Assembly: GCA_027886175.1 (NCBI GenBank)
Contig: JAJNNQ010000002.1
Span: 6,816,001-6,880,000 of the forward strand
Source of the DNA: Phylloscopus collybita
Lineage: Eukaryota; Chordata; Aves; Passeriformes; Phylloscopidae
Length of the DNA stretch: 64,000 nt
Direction of reading: 5' to 3'
Shown one piece after another: positions 1-13,654 of this stretch (position 1 is the first letter of the stretch; each line of letters begins with the position of its first letter). Both the position numbers and the translations under genes were made by a program. The notes beneath the pieces are model-generated. The model saw only the letters and a list, made by a program, of their open reading frames with translations, had not been told where the DNA came from and did no database searches.

Positions 1-401
1 AGGAGAGAGGTCTGTTGGGTTTTTTTGTCCAGACTCAAAATGTGGGAGCTGAACACATGCTGCTGATGTGATCAGTGTTGAAAACTAGGTTATGTATTTT
101 TGTCTGAGATCCTCCACTGCTGAATTATCAATCTGTGCGTGAGCTGAAGCTTCTAGGATGAATGCAGTACATATAACTCAATGTATAACTTGTTACCCTG
201 CTAAAAGAGGTTTGTATAAGCAGTGGATGAATGTTAGTAAGTGGCCCTTCAAATTGGCAAACAGCAGCAAGCCATTTTAAATTAACGTGTACTTTAATCA
301 AGTCTTCAAGTAAATAGCCAACTTTTATATCCTCTGTCAAGTGCAGCAAGCAGAGTCAGTGGGTAAGTAAATCAAAATACTGTTACTTTTGTTGTTGGCA
401 G
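1..401 (+). other. RBM33: RBM33 intron, 3' part
   Basis: Non-coding sequence upstream of the first visible RBM33 exon. It ends in a TG- and T-rich stretch followed by a consensus AG acceptor at 400-401. No coding sequence is recognisable here; the rest of RBM33 lies before the window. Confidence 0.75.
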
Positions 402-590
402 GTCATTATGCACGGCAGAGGCAGAGGAGTAGCAGGCCAGATGGGCCGAGGACGCTTGATGCCAAATAAACAGAACCTGCGAGTGGTGGAGTGCAAACCT
501 CAGCCCTGTATTGTGTCAGTTGAAGGGCTTTCTTCATCAACTACTGATGTCCAACTGAAAAACCTGCTGATGTCAGTGGGACCCATTCAG
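402..590 (+). CDS. RBM33: RBM33 exon with Arg/Gly-rich run and start of the RRM
   Basis: This 189-nt exon (63 codons, phase 0 at both ends) has an acceptor AG at 400-401 and a donor GTAGGT at 591. It reads VIMHGRGRG... and ends ...MSVGPIQ. The ATG at 408 is internal and is not a start. Reading through the donor gives only 20 extra codons before a stop, so the spliced form is preferred. Confidence 0.92.
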
Positions 591-3500
591 GTAGGTCAAC
601 CTTGGTTTATCATTTTTGTGCCAAAAGGCTTTCATTCCGGAAAGCTCAATTAATTCTCTGACACTAAATACAATGCGTGTTTGTTGGTAATTTATGTTTG
701 AAGGCACCCCCACCCACACAAGCTACACCTGGTAGCAAAGACAAGCACGTGATGATATTGCAGCACAGGAGGCACGGTAGGATTTTTGCTAACCATCACA
801 TTCCTGCTGCAAAATTCTCCTTCATTTTGGAGTTCCAGTGCTATCCAGTGTTATTTTCTTAGGCAGTACAAGCCTGTCCATTCTGTGAGGTTGTTGAAGC
901 CAGATGGTCGTATCAAAGCAAATGTATTTTGGGTGCTGTCCTTGTTTATTGTTGACTTGCACCTACTCTCCTTTTTGACATGTACCTTCTCCTGTCACTG
1001 CAATCCAGGGGTACAAGCACTTAATGACCCAGTGGACATTTTGTACTGTGTCGCATCCTCTACTTTTTCAGATGAGAGTACAGTTTTCTTTGGAGGATTT
1101 AATTGAGCCTTAATTTTTTAGAAGGTTCTCTTCAGTAGGGGCCTGTGAGCAAGGTTATGACATGCACACACTGGTGTATCTGCTGTGCAGCTTCTGTTCA
1201 CAAACTGCCTCCTGGAACTGATGTGTCAGTTAAATGACTTGAGGAAAGCAGGAGGTTTTCAAAGCAGTGAAAGGCTTAGGAGGCCCTGTCTGACTTACTG
1301 TTACTGCATTTAAAAATATCAGTCAATGAATAATGAAAAATACAGGTGAGAAATTTTTTCCTTTTGACAGGAACAACATTTTCAGACAAATGCAGTGCAT
1401 GAATTGGAGGTGTTGTGTGAGATTTCTTTATTACTGGGATCATCTCTCTGTTGCAAAACACGCTGCTCCCTGAAGATGAACACTCTGCTTCACTTGTTCC
1501 TAATTTAGTAAATGGAATAATGCTGAATTATTTACGTCATCAATTCAGAGAGGTTTAATTTGTTTGGGAAAGCAAAACTACCTTCTCAAAATACTTTGTG
1601 CCTTCATGTTCTGTAGTACTCTAGGAAATTATTCATACAGTTCCAAAGCACATTTATTCAGTGTTTACTTGCTAAATCTTGCATGAGAATATTAGAAGGA
1701 GATTAATAGAAACCCTGCAAGGAAATCTCACAATTGAGAGAAGTTATTGAGAGTGTGCTAAAAAATTTATTCAGTACTTGCTGTTTCATAGCAGACTCCA
1801 AACCTCGGTCGCTCAATTCAATGTCACAGGCCAATTTAGAGGGATGTACTTACAGGAGAAAAAACAATGACTAATTTTCTAGTGGGATTTGATGCATATC
1901 TGTGCCCTGCAGAACTTGTATTCTTGCAGCAGCATCAACTGTACCTTTGGAAATTATGCTTTCTGAAACATCATCCATTTTCACCTTGCAAGAAATCTAG
2001 AAGTAGTACTTGAGCAAGAATTTAGCTAATAATGCAGAATGCTCTTGTGCTAATTCTGCACTTGAATTTCAAGTCTGACTTGTAGAAGGCTAGAAATTTC
2101 TAGCTTGTTTGAGACTAAATGATGTTTCACAAGTATGAATGGTGAGATATGCAGGATAAAAGTGATACTTTTGTAGGAAGAATGTGAGACTGGTTCCACC
2201 ATGTGTAATACTTAGGTTTTTAATTTTGTTTTTAATGGCACCATGAGAAGTGGCACCACAGAAGTCTTAATGCACCAAAAGAGGAGGATGCAGCAACAAT
2301 TTTAAGCGACTTGGAGGACAAGAACAGAAAAGAGGATATTTGAAAATCAAATTGTTGCCATCCACGGCAATTAGTTTTGTACAGGTGGTGCTAGATTTTC
2401 AAAGAGGTCGATATCCTGAAGTACATGAGTGGATTTTCTCCTGGCTGTAAATTAATGTTTTCAGTGTTGTTTGTGCTCACTGCTGTACAAAATCCCCTGC
2501 AGCTGGGAGGGTCGGGGGGCTCTGATAGCAAAGGGATACTCAATTATTTCCTTGTTCTTCCTTTAATATGTGTTTCATGTAAAGGATTTTGCAGGGAGGA
2601 GTGCTGAAGTGATGCTGCTGAAGAGAGCCCAGTAGTGGCTGGAGGGGCTCTTTCCATGCAGGCCTTGGGGGTTCCTGTGTGAGGACAGTGTGTGTGAGAG
2701 GCAGGGACCAGAGCAAACAGATCTTGGGTAGTGCAGAGCTCTGGTCCTCTAAGGTGAGGTGTTGCAGCTTGATGGACTGAAATAGGAGGGATTTGGGGAG
2801 ATGGCAGTTGTGAGAATATAGCAAGGTGTGAAATTCTAGCTGCTTTTTTGAAATTAGGCAAGATGCCCAGGTTTTTAGCTGGTGTCTGATGGAGCTGAAG
2901 AAATGGTAAGAGGAAGGAAAGGTGTGTCAATTCTATCTGACTCCTTACAGTGTAGAATATCCTGTCTTCAGCTGTGGGTGATATTCAGCAAAATTTTCCT
3001 TCAGGAGCTAAACTCCTCTGAGATCAGGATTTTTCATTTCATTTGTCTCCAGGGGAAATAAGTGTGTTGAACTCGTGCTTATTTTTTTTTTCAGTTGTAA
3101 AGGAAATATAAATCTGAATCAAAACTTAGGGAGTTCTCTTCATGCCTGGATAGTGTCTTGAAATGACACATATCCAACCCCCAAATCCCTGGTTAAAGGT
3201 AAGGGTTCACAAATTGTGGGACATACACCTTTGATGTTAAACAAACACCTTGCTTCAAAGCAGCACACAATCATAGCTCAGAAATCTGAGTATCTTGTGT
3301 ATCAATTTCTGCTGCAGTCAGGATGGGAATGGGGGAGTGGCTGCACTGAGACAGCTCGCAGAGAAGAAGAGAAAATATTTCTAAGGATCTCCTTGCTCTT
3401 TGACAAGAAGAATGGACCACGAGCACTTGTCCCACCTGGTAGAGGAGCTCTGCTAAGTCTTCATCTTCTGTGCTGGGGCATCTGTAAAGCAACTGATCCC

Positions 3501-6500
3501 ACACCAGCTCTGGTGTCCAAATATCCTGAATTTGTTACAGTGTGATCATCCTGTGTGTCTTTCCTCAGAAAGTGAATCTTTGCTGGCATAACAGTTTTAA
3601 GTTGTGGAAAAAGTCTGTAATCTATCATGGAGTGAATAGAAAGGAAGAGATGACTTTGCTTTTCTGAGTCCAAAAGGCTTGGGGCTTTTATTTTTAGCTT
3701 TTTCTTGTCAGTATCATTCTCAATGTACAAGTACCTTGCGCAAACCTTGGGAAGGGAAGTTAAAAACTTCCCTCAGTTTATGATATTCAGTGCTCCAAGC
3801 TTTGCCAGTGTTCTGTGAGTCGTGGTTTGGGAATAACTGGGCATGCATAAGCCTGGATGGGGGAAACTTAGAGTTGAAGTTGGAAGTTTGGCATTTTTCC
3901 CTTCCCATACCCTAGGAATGGAGAAAATTATCTTTTCCCATAGATAACCTTTGAAATAACGTTCTGTTGCCTAATCACTGAAAACGCTTTAATTCTCATC
4001 CCTGCTTCACTAAATAACTCTGTTATTAACATAGAAAAAAACCCCAAAAACATTAAGATTCTCAAGACATTGAATATAAGAAAATCTATACATCCCCTTT
4101 GTTGTAGCTGCCTTTTACAGCTCAAGCATGATGGAATTAGCAGAGGTGCTTCCTTCCAGCATACACTTTGCTGTCATACTCTTTCTGGAGAGGATAAGCT
4201 TTCAGAAGAAAATATGTACCTGCAGTAAAATCTCATTGCTGATTCTAAAATAATTACATGTTATAAATAAAATTATGTATTCCAAAGTGTTGGAAAGTAC
4301 AGAAGATTTCTGAGCACATCACCAAACTAAAACCTCCTGAGGATAGTGGTGGAGCAGTGACATTCAATGCACATCCATCCAGAACCACTGGATAAAGTAG
4401 ATTACTAATAAGTTGCAAAGGTCATGAGAAACAGCACTTGGTTTGGTGGGGGTTTTTTGTTTGTTTGTTTTTGTTTGTTTTTGTTTGGTTTGGTTTTTGT
4501 TTGTTTTGTTTTCTTTTGTGCTCCTGAATCTAGATTTAATATTTATACTGTCTGAAGAGATTTGTGTTCAGCTAGTTATTGCCACCCTTAGATGAATTGA
4601 GGTTTTTTAGGACGGTGGCAGGTAGAGTGAACCATTTTCTAGATCTCCAGATAATTTGAGTACTGAGGGAATTGTTCAATGGAGGTATTCCATCATCCTT
4701 TATCATGTTTTCTTACATCAAATAGATAAAAACATAAAACATCAGTGCAAAATACCAGTGTTTGTGAAGATTTAAGATCATAAAATCTGATGCTTAAAAA
4801 AAAGAGAAAAAAAGGAAAGATACACTGTTGTGTATCAGAGGTGATGAGAATGTTGGGATTGTAGGTGTACTTTGATTAGTTCTACAAATCAGGGTTTCAC
4901 TCTGCTAACGCTGTCATTTCTGGTCTGGGAAAGGAAAAGCAATTCCAACTCTGATGTGCCTGGCTTTGCTTTCTTGGAGTGACAGTGCTACCTAGTGCTC
5001 AGCTGGTGTAAAGGCAGCCACAGCCAGCCCCCCGCCCTGCCTGCATTCCAAGGTGCTGGATTTATCTTGACTTCTCAGAGGCATCGGTGGAAATGCCATG
5101 GATGCACACCCCCAGAACATGGGTGCTCTTGCAGGTCAGCTGGGGGGTTCTCCTCTGGCATGAGGTGCTCAGGCTGACATGGGGACCACTGTGGTCTTTG
5201 TACTTGAGATAACATTTTCAGCTGTTGCAGAAGGGAGAAGATATGGCCAGTCCTGCTTCATCTTTGGGGCTGGGGGAAAAGAAGAGCAGCTCCATCATGA
5301 GCCTGTCCAGTTCAGCCTTTTGCTGTGGAGCTGTATGTGAGGGACAGATGCCCAGCTCAGGGACAGAACAGCCTTTCCCCTCATGACACCTTGCATATGG
5401 AAAAAGAAAGCTGAGTACTTTTAAGGGCAGATAGTAGGAAGTCAAAGGTGGCAGAAAAGCAGAAAGGAGGAGCAGAAGGTGGAAGAGATCAATTGCAGCA
5501 GCTGAGGGTGAAATAAATACATTCTGTCCCAGCCTCTGTGCCTGCTGTTAGTGCCTGGGAAGTGTCTCTGCCAGGAAAGATGCTTCAGGTGTCAGGAGAC
5601 TGTGAGGACAATAAAAACATGTCTGCGTTTATTGATGGGAGGGAAGAAAAAAATAGAACCTCATCTTTCTGTTCAGAAAGTGCCTGCTGTACTGCTGTTT
5701 GACTTGTTGCAGAGCAGCTTGGATCACACACTAGAGATGATGCTGGTTGAGGAAGTTTACTTTCTCCTTGCACAGACCTGGTTTTTAGCAGCTTTATATC
5801 AACTGCCACTCCTAATCCCAAACCCACTGGTGAACTGAACATATGGTCTGCTGGGCAGTCCATTTACTTCAGTGAGAGAAATTAAGTAAAGGAGGAAACT
5901 TGCATTTCCCATGTGTCTCCTATAGTTGAAACAAGTGCTTGCTCCAGTCTCATTTCTACCTGCTTGCTTTCCATCTCCCTGTGCTCTGTCATCTCCCTTT
6001 TAACTTCTTACTCTCTGTGTAACCTCTGAGAGTTCTGGTGTCAAAGGTGTTTTTGCATTCTGCTAACAGTCTCTTGCTTTGTACTTGAGGATGTCCTGCT
6101 GTTGGTCTCAAGGCCCTTGGTTTTGCAGTGAGGCTCTATTAGAGATTATTGTGCTGATATGATCATACTGGCTATTTCAGTATTGTACAAGTAAATTTAA
6201 TTACAGAGCTTGGATAGAGGAGAAATTTGAGGGCAGTGTAGATCCTCGGGCCTAAGGAAATATCTTCAGAGGGAATGGTGCTTTTATGATATTTACACTT
6301 CAGTCACTGATAACAGTTCAGTTGCAGGAAAAGCCAGAGCTGCTGATTATTTTTTAAGTTGTTGAGTTAAATAGTATGTTTTAAAACATCTTGTAAGCAA
6401 ACTCTCAATCCCAAGTATGATTATGAAATATTTGGTTTCTTGAATTTTCCATTCAGCCTAAAATCTGCATCTTGCCGTGGCAGTTCTATGCAGAAAAAGG

Positions 6501-9500
6501 AGAACAGTCAAGATCACTATGAGCTCTGTGCTTCCTAAATCCCTTCCATGTAAAATACTCTTCCTCTCTCTAAACTAGCTTTTTATTTTTAATGCTAGAA
6601 ATATGTCAGAATGTAATCTCTGTTCTCCAGAGTCGAACAGGAACATGCTCAGAGTATCTCTGACCTCAGGCTGCTATCAGGAAGTGCTGCATGGTAGATG
6701 TGTACAGCCAAATCTGTAAAGTAACCAGTCATTTGAAATCCCTTGGAAGTTATTGTATGTATTGTCAATCCTTTCCACCTGAGTGGATCCTGGAAGAGGT
6801 TTTCATCCTCTGGTGAATCTGACTAGGTCAACTTAAAGAGAATGTGTGAATGAAGTTGTTTTCTCAGAGCTGTGACGTTTGGGAGGATTGTGATATTTCA
6901 GCTCATGATAGGAGATTGTGGTATTGCACAGTGTGGCAATAGAGAAGTCTGTGAAGGAAAAGTGAGGGCCCTCCCATTAATGAGAAGTCAGGAGATGCTC
7001 ACTAGAACCATTTGGTCTCCAGAGGCAGTGCTGCATCCTTCCCTGCCTCCCAGCACTGGCCTTTCAACATCTGGAGGTCACAGAATAATAACAAACTCAG
7101 ATCAAATTGAGGTATCATGCTTTGGGAAACACAGAACCATGTGTTTTGTCGTTGCAATGAAGATCATAAGACCAAGGATTGCTGTAGGAGTATTTGTTCT
7201 TTAAAGATGAGAGAGCAGCTGTCATTTGTCCTGTGTGGTGCTTGTAGCTGCTTTGTGGTGCTGCCTCAGGTCTAAGACCAACACACTAAATCACTTCTTG
7301 AGAAATGTGTATTGAATTTGCATGGCCACATTTTTGTAGTGGGGGTGCTACAGGGGTGGCGTCTGTGAAAAGGTTCCCCTGTGTCTGATAGAGCCAATGC
7401 CAACCAGCTCTGGGATGGACCCACCACTGGCCTAGGCTGAGCCCATCAGCAGTGGTGTTTGGCCTCTGGGATAATGTGTTTTCAAAAGGGGAGAGGGCCT
7501 ATTCAATGTTATCACTGAAAAAAAACCAGCTGCCAAATTATTCAAAAAGGATGAAAAAATTTAAGTTAAACTAGCAAGGTAACATGATTAAGAGTTGCAA
7601 AATGAATGATTTTTTGGATGTATTTCCCTAGCTTGTGTGTTTGGAATCAACAAAAGCAGAAGCTGGTGCAGTAAATCTTTGAGATAATACCTTGAAAATT
7701 TTGAGCTAATAAAATACCACAGGGTACACAAGGAGTGTTTTCTTCTGACAATAGCTGTTAACGTCATCTAAATGTAGGATCAGCTCTAAACTGCAAATCA
7801 CCCCAAATTCAAAAAGACAGAAATAATCCAGTAGGATGAGTATGCAGTAATTTTACTTCAGGTTTCTGCTGAAGTGGAACTCTTTAATTTCTGTGCCCAG
7901 CCAATAGCCTGTCTGCTCAGGATGGGATAGCAGCAGCTTGGGACCTACACCTATGATAAATGTGTTGTGTGCCTTAAAATTAATGTTCTTAAAACATAAA
8001 ACTTAGGGCTTAAGTAGTTAAGTGAGTAAGAAGGTTTTGTCCCCAAATCAGAATGTAAATAAATCTTTGTTAGCTAGATCCATAATGTTCACTCCTTGCA
8101 AGTCATGATAGATGAGGATTTGTTGAAAACACAGCAAAGATGGTGGCATTTCAGGCAGTGGTCACATCCTCAGAGTAACTTAGCTTAGTAGCTGTCTCTT
8201 GTTAAAACAAAACCAGAAGCTTTGGGGTTTTTTAATCTATACCCAAAGAAGGTGTATATACCTCATATACTTTAACAAACATGAAGTGATTATGCATCAT
8301 TTTTGCTGACATAGTCTGAGCACAGCAGAGGCTGAGAATTTGAATTAAACCCATTAAAATTAATTTTTTTTTCAGACAGTTTCCAACTGGAGCAGCATTG
8401 TTTGTGTAGCATTAGTTTATCCTTTGTTTTGCAGTCCTTAATTCTCGGTCTTAAATCTAGGCATGTATAACTGCAGCAGTTGAGAAGATGCTGCCTTACC
8501 CCAGGCTGGGTGATGGGTTATGTTTAGGCAGTTCAGTGAAGGATCAGATGGGTTGGATTTTTTGTTTCCATAGTTGTATTGACCAGTGAAATTAAATCTG
8601 ATAAAGATGCTTTTCAGTAAACTTACCCAAGAACTGATGCCTTGTTGCTGAAAGCAGTTGAGTATTAAAATGCATTTAGTGTTTTGATTGCCTTTTTTTT
8701 TTTCTTTGGAAAACAGCAGTAATACAGTATAAGAACACAGTACCCAAACTAGTCAGTCAATAAGCTTATTAATTCATAAGAAAGTATGAATAAGTTATCT
8801 ATAATAATATTTAGATGCTTTGCCTAATTTTGTTAATAAGTCTGTGCTACACCAGAATGTCTTCCTTTAGTCAATTTTTTACATGCTAATTACTGAGAAA
8901 CTTGTTAATAATTCATCATCATGCTTGTATAAACTGCAAAATCAAATTTTGCTTTTGTGCCTCTCAAGAATATTAATGCATTAATAGCTCAGTTCTTGTG
9001 GGAGAAGTCAGCAAATGCAGCTTTTCTTCTTCAGTCGATCACAACAAGGGTCTGGAGCATAAAGCATTGGGAGAACCTGCTGTGTAGTTGAGTGAGACCT
9101 GGCATTGTGGGGAGGATCAGTTGGCAGCAGGAGAGCTGGAGGTGGATCTAGGGAAGGGAGGGAGGCAGCTGACAGCAGGATGTGCAGGGTGCAGCTGGAA
9201 GGATACATCCCTGGGTTCTTGTACAGCTCCTCTTGTCGAACTGTTCACTAAAATATTCATCCTTTCAGTGATTCAAACAGGTTTTTCTCTTATTAAAATG
9301 TGTTGACTTCTTTTAAAGGAACAGATTTTTTTGTTTGTTTTCAGTTGTAATTCAGAGATGCTTTTGTTGTCAACTCTTAAAGTTTGTTCTTTCCAAATCT
9401 TATTTAAGGGCTGTGTTTAATTTTTAGTCTTCGAAGCGTAGGCCTCAGTGATAGGACTTAGTTTGTGGTTCTTTCTTTTCTAGCAAGAAAAGTGGTGTCA

Positions 9501-12185
9501 AGAATATGTGTGTTAAGATCTAGTTCTATAAATCATTAAAAAATGAGATCAGTAAGGGAGGAGAACACAAAGATCAGCATCTCTGTCACTTATTCCTGCA
9601 GATAAATCTGCAGGTGAATTGAGCTTTGTCCAGAGTCTTTCACTGCCGCTTTCTGCAGTGTGACTACATTCTTGTTGGTAAAATGTGCTTAACTGTATTC
9701 TTGACACAGCATTCTGATTTAAAAAGAGGTAAAAAGCATTTGCTGAGTGGTTTTTTTTAAAGCTAAATCCTATTTCTACCAGCTCAGAAACAAAGAAGTT
9801 GCAGTGACTTAGCTATACCTTTTCATCATAGCAGCTTTCCAAAAACTATAAAATGCAAATTAATGTGCTGGTGCTTATCAGATTTGCTGAATCCTTTAAC
9901 TTTTACTCAGCTTTCACTTTGAAATCACAGGCTGGTGAAAATACTAAACATCTGTGATTTTCCTGGAGAGAGGAAAGTTTCCTGTCAGTTACAAGAAGGT
10001 GCAAAAATAATTACTTCAAAATCACAGATAGGTAAGTTACAGAAAGTGGCAAAGCTGAATTGTCAGGCTTAGATACAAAGAAAAATGACTTCTCAGTTGC
10101 CATGGCTCTTGTTAAACAAGAGAGTTTGATGTGCTCAAAAAAGATAGAAATAGACAATTTTAATAACAAATTTCATCAAGGCATTTGACACCTTGCTTAA
10201 AAGGCTCCATTAGATTGAATGAACAGGGAACAGATTAGCGGGATTAAAAGTTCTTTCACTAAGAGATACCAGAGTATGTCACCCTCAAAATGTATTGAGT
10301 GGGGTTGTATGTTGTTTCCCAAGGAGTCGTTGCTTTCTCTAAAGATGTGTGGTACTTTTTTAACAGTCTAGATGGTGGTACAGAATTTTTGAAGGTAAAG
10401 TTTAAAATCCTGAAGACTGTCCATCAGAAGGTTAGAATTATCCAAGTGTGGGGGATGCAGCTGAGTTTCAAGCAAAATGGTGGAGCAAAGAATTATGTTC
10501 ATATTTATCTATCAGGAGGTCATATTCTTGAAAAGTTTTAAGGTGCCCATATACATGCATTTGTCTGTGTGTGTATATATACGTGTCTGTGTGTGTATAT
10601 AGATCTAAATCTCAGTATAAAACTGTATTGCCTTTATGTAGAAACTCAGAGAAAAGTAAAGTGTTAATAATTCTTTATTCTGCGTCCAAAGCCGTAAGAA
10701 CAACTGGAAGCTGAATCAGAACAATTCTGTCTTTAATGTGCTGCAGCATAGGCTGTTAAACATCCAGAACTTTCTGTGAGATGTTGGAATCACTGTGGAA
10801 CTGTGAAATTTTGATTGAAGCCCTCAGATCTGTTTTAACCTCATTACTCTGAAATCTCTGGCCTGTGTTCACAGGCAGCAGGATTTCAGGATCGTATTTC
10901 CATCCTGAGTATTCTGTGATGCTGAATACTTGCTGGATGTTCTCACTGATTGTTGGGTATGTAGCTATTTAATGTGTAAAGCTTCATCTTCCTGAATTTC
11001 TCAAGTGTCTTTTGGAAAATTATTCTGTTTTAACTAAAGGGCTAACTCAAAGCATAAACTTTAATCTTCATAAGTGTGGTAACACTTCTTTACCAAGGCC
11101 ACAGGACTGCTCTCTGGGATCAGCCTGACCTGGACTTCCTGCTGCAAGCAGGGAATAAGGACATGAGTTCTCCAGAGCCCTGGCTGAGGTGTGCTGTAAT
11201 TTTGGAGTAGTGAGTACTACCTCACTACTATGTAGGGGTTTGGCATAGTAAAGCATTGTGGACTGCTGCTCTCATGGTATGGGGGGCTTGTATCAGATGG
11301 ACTTGTCTGGGGAGATGTGTGTAGTATGGAGGACTTGGATGTGGTGATCTAATCCATCTCAGTGGGGTTTTGTGGTGGTGTCTGTCAAAATCTGGCCACT
11401 TGTTTTATAAAAACAGCGTGAGGGTATGCAGTTGAGAGAACTTGCCACTTTTTTCTGTTTCTGCCCTGTTTAACCCGTGGAAAGCTCTGATCCCTTAATG
11501 TACATCAGGTGATTGACTCTAGCTGCTTGTGTGGGCAGTTGAGCTCTGACCAGTTGAATGCTTCTTGTTGGGAGATTGGCTGTGGGGTTTGGCTCATCTG
11601 CGTGTATTGGATTGAAGAGTTGTCACCTTTGCTGAGCAAGTGATAGTCTGGGTTTTCCAACTCAAACACCATCAGCTGGGAGCCTGACTGCAGTCTCAGA
11701 AGTCTCTTTCCAGTCCATTCTTTTATTGGACACAAAAGAGAGAACAGAAATATGTTTCTGAATAAAGAAATACAGCAAAATTCCAGTTGGTTTCATGCAG
11801 AATAAGGGGCTATTGTGAAGTGGATCTTGAATATTAAAAATACGTTTCGGCTTTTTGTCTCTGCAGAGTTTACAGATGCTTCCTCAGCAACGGAAAGCCA
11901 TAGCAAAATTCAAGGAGCCAGCACATGCTTTAGCATTTCAACAGAAATTCCACAGGTAAATAATTAAGCATTGCTGCCGCCTGGTTCCTTCCCTCCTTTC
12001 AGAAGATAAAATCAGTCTCCTCTGGCTCAGTCTTTCTTTAATCCAATCAAGCATCTGTTGATTAGTGACCTTCATAGAAGCTCCATGCTAGAATCACTCT
12101 GAGCACCACATTTAACTTCCTTTTAACTTTTAACAGGCACATGATAGATCTGTCCCACATCAACGTGGCGCTGATTGTGGAGTGA
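402..12185 (+). CDS. RBM33: RBM33, RNA-binding motif protein 33, C-terminal part (three exons)
   Basis: Join of 402-590, 11867-11955 and 12137-12185. The exons read in one frame without a stop (phase 0 at the first junction, split AG|G arginine codon at the second) and end with residues HINVALIVE and TGA at 12183-12185. The joined piece is about 108 residues. It starts with an Arg/Gly-rich run (MHGRGRGVAGQMGRGR) and continues into an RRM-like fold: a first strand around CIVSVEGLSS, a helix DVQLKNLLMSVG, and an RNP1-like strand around AIAKFKEPAHAL. I recognise this as the vertebrate RBM33 C-terminus. RBM33 is a nuclear RNA-binding protein; published work links it to m6A demethylation through ALKBH5 and to mRNA export, which is family knowledge and not visible here. 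The N-terminal bulk is outside the window. The next gene, SHH, is convergent, as in other tetrapods. Confidence 0.93.
4452..4517 (+). repeat. Low-complexity (TTTG)n stretch
   Basis: Imperfect repeats of GTTT, TTTG and TTTTG over about 65 bases inside the RBM33 intron. It is simple-sequence DNA with no sign of a larger element. Confidence 0.7.
10561..10603 (+). repeat. Short tandem duplication of a TG/TA tract
   Basis: The segment TGTCTGTGTGTGTATATA occurs twice in a row, separated by TACG. It is microsatellite-type DNA in the RBM33 intron and probably arose by slippage. Confidence 0.6.
11867..11955 (+). CDS. RBM33: RBM33 penultimate coding exon
   Basis: This 89-nt exon encodes SLQMLPQQRKAIAKF...QQKFH plus two bases of an arginine codon. 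It is bounded by TTTGTCTCTGCAG before 11867 and GTAAAT after 11955. It carries the RNP1-like strand of the C-terminal RRM. Confidence 0.93.
11956..12136 (+). other. RBM33: RBM33 last intron (181 bp)
   Basis: A short intron with GTAAAT at its start and a pyrimidine-rich TTTAACTTTTAACAG acceptor at its end. Confidence 0.9.
12137..12185 (+). CDS. RBM33: RBM33 terminal coding segment with stop codon
   Basis: This segment completes the split arginine codon, encodes HMIDLSHINVALIVE, and stops with TGA at 12183-12185. The same peptide ends vertebrate RBM33 proteins, as I recall them. Confidence 0.93.
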
Positions 12186-13635
12186 TGTCTGCTGAGAGAA
12201 GCCCCTGCACCGGCCTCAGTGTAACCGTGGAGCTGCAGACTCGCAGTGGAGAATCCATCGGGGTGGGAACCTTGTCAGCTCAGTCTGTAACTGCTCTGTT
12301 GAACTACAGACACCACCAAGGTGACCTCCAGGAGAGGTGAATTCGAGAGGATCTGCAAAGGTGGAATTTCTGTTCAGTTTCTTCACATTCTGTTGTAACC
12401 ACATGGAATTAGAGATTTTTTTTTTTTTCCAAAATGCTTTTGATGCATGTAGACATTGTTCTTCAGGATCCTACTGTGTGACCACAGTGACTTGAGAGAG
12501 AATGGTTACAGCGAAAGATTTAAAAAACTTTCTCCATAGCAAAGAATATTTGATAATGGTTGCTCTTATCTTCAATGCAAGGTATTTGAATGAAAACTCA
12601 TTTTTTCTAAACAAATTAGTTGCATTGTATACCTGAGAGCACAGAAGGTATTCTTGCATAGACTTGAACATGGTCTGCTTTGCTGAATAGCAGTTTGCTG
12701 AGAAGCTTTTGGAGGTGACACTGGAAAATTGTAGTTTTGATCTTTGTAAATAAGTCTGGTTTTGCATTTTTCTATTCCAACATAGACTTCCATCTTCTCT
12801 TTCCAACTCCACTTATTCCATAAAACCCTGTGTAGGAGGAATAACACCCGCTGTATTTTCCCTTGGTTTTTAAAAACAAGGATCTTTGCCCTTCAGCAGC
12901 ATCGTGGGGTAGTGAACTCTGAGTTGTAATTAGGTTGTTTTAAATAACTCTGCCAGATGCAAGGAAAAAGAAATATTTGGTGGGTCGCTTCAAAAATGTT
13001 ATGCAGGAAGAGTGGTGCATTCCTGATAGCTCTTTTGGGCTAGTGTTTCATGGTTGCCTCATGCTTTATTTTGATCAGGTTTTTTTCTTTGAGATCTATT
13101 TTGTGATAAATGCTGAACCGTAAGAAGCCCATAATGGAAAGGACTTGTTTTGGTCTGGTGTTCCTGATACATAAAGGACTGTGAGGACATTGTGAAATCT
13201 CCTGGTGAACATGTCAGTTACCAAAAATGCCATGCAAACATTAAGGAGCTTATATTTTATTCAAAGTAAAATTCGTAATATTTCCTTTTGGTTAGAACCA
13301 TCCAGACAGGGTTGCCAAAGAAGCAATTTTTTCAGTTACTTCTGAATAAACTTATTAAAATGTCATCTTTATATTGGATTCCAGTTTTTATGAACATTTC
13401 CTTAGTTTTTAGACCATGGTGTTTTGCTTCATGCTTTATTTTAGGAACACTCTTAAGCACTCCACCTACGTTTTGAAGGGGGGGACTTACAGAAATGTAG
13501 GTTTGTTACCTGAGTGACTGCAGAAAAACACTATGGGTATGAAATAAAACAGCTGCAAATGGGGTCCAAAATAGGCATGCCAAGCTGGAAAGGGTTGAGC
13601 TAAGCAAATTTATAGTAACTTTTTTTAATAGTATC

Positions 13636-13654
13636 TTTTTTTTTTTTTTTTTTT
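13636..13654 (+). repeat. Poly-T tract (19 bases)
   Basis: Uninterrupted T homopolymer inside the putative RBM33 3' UTR. Confidence 0.85.

Larger units (their letters stand above)
591..11866 (+). other. RBM33: RBM33 intron (11.3 kb)
   Basis: The intron runs from GTAGGT at 591 to an AG acceptor at 11865-11866. It is AT-rich and unique-looking, with no coding exon that I can support and no CR1 copy that I recognise. The visible low-complexity parts are a TTTG-rich stretch near 4452-4517 and a short duplicated TG/TA tract near 10561-10603. The ORFs inside are short and look random. Confidence 0.85.

Noticed and set aside
408..653. Stand-alone 81-residue ORF beginning at 408
   Set aside because: It is an RBM33 exon read through its donor site into the intron; the exon continues at 11867.
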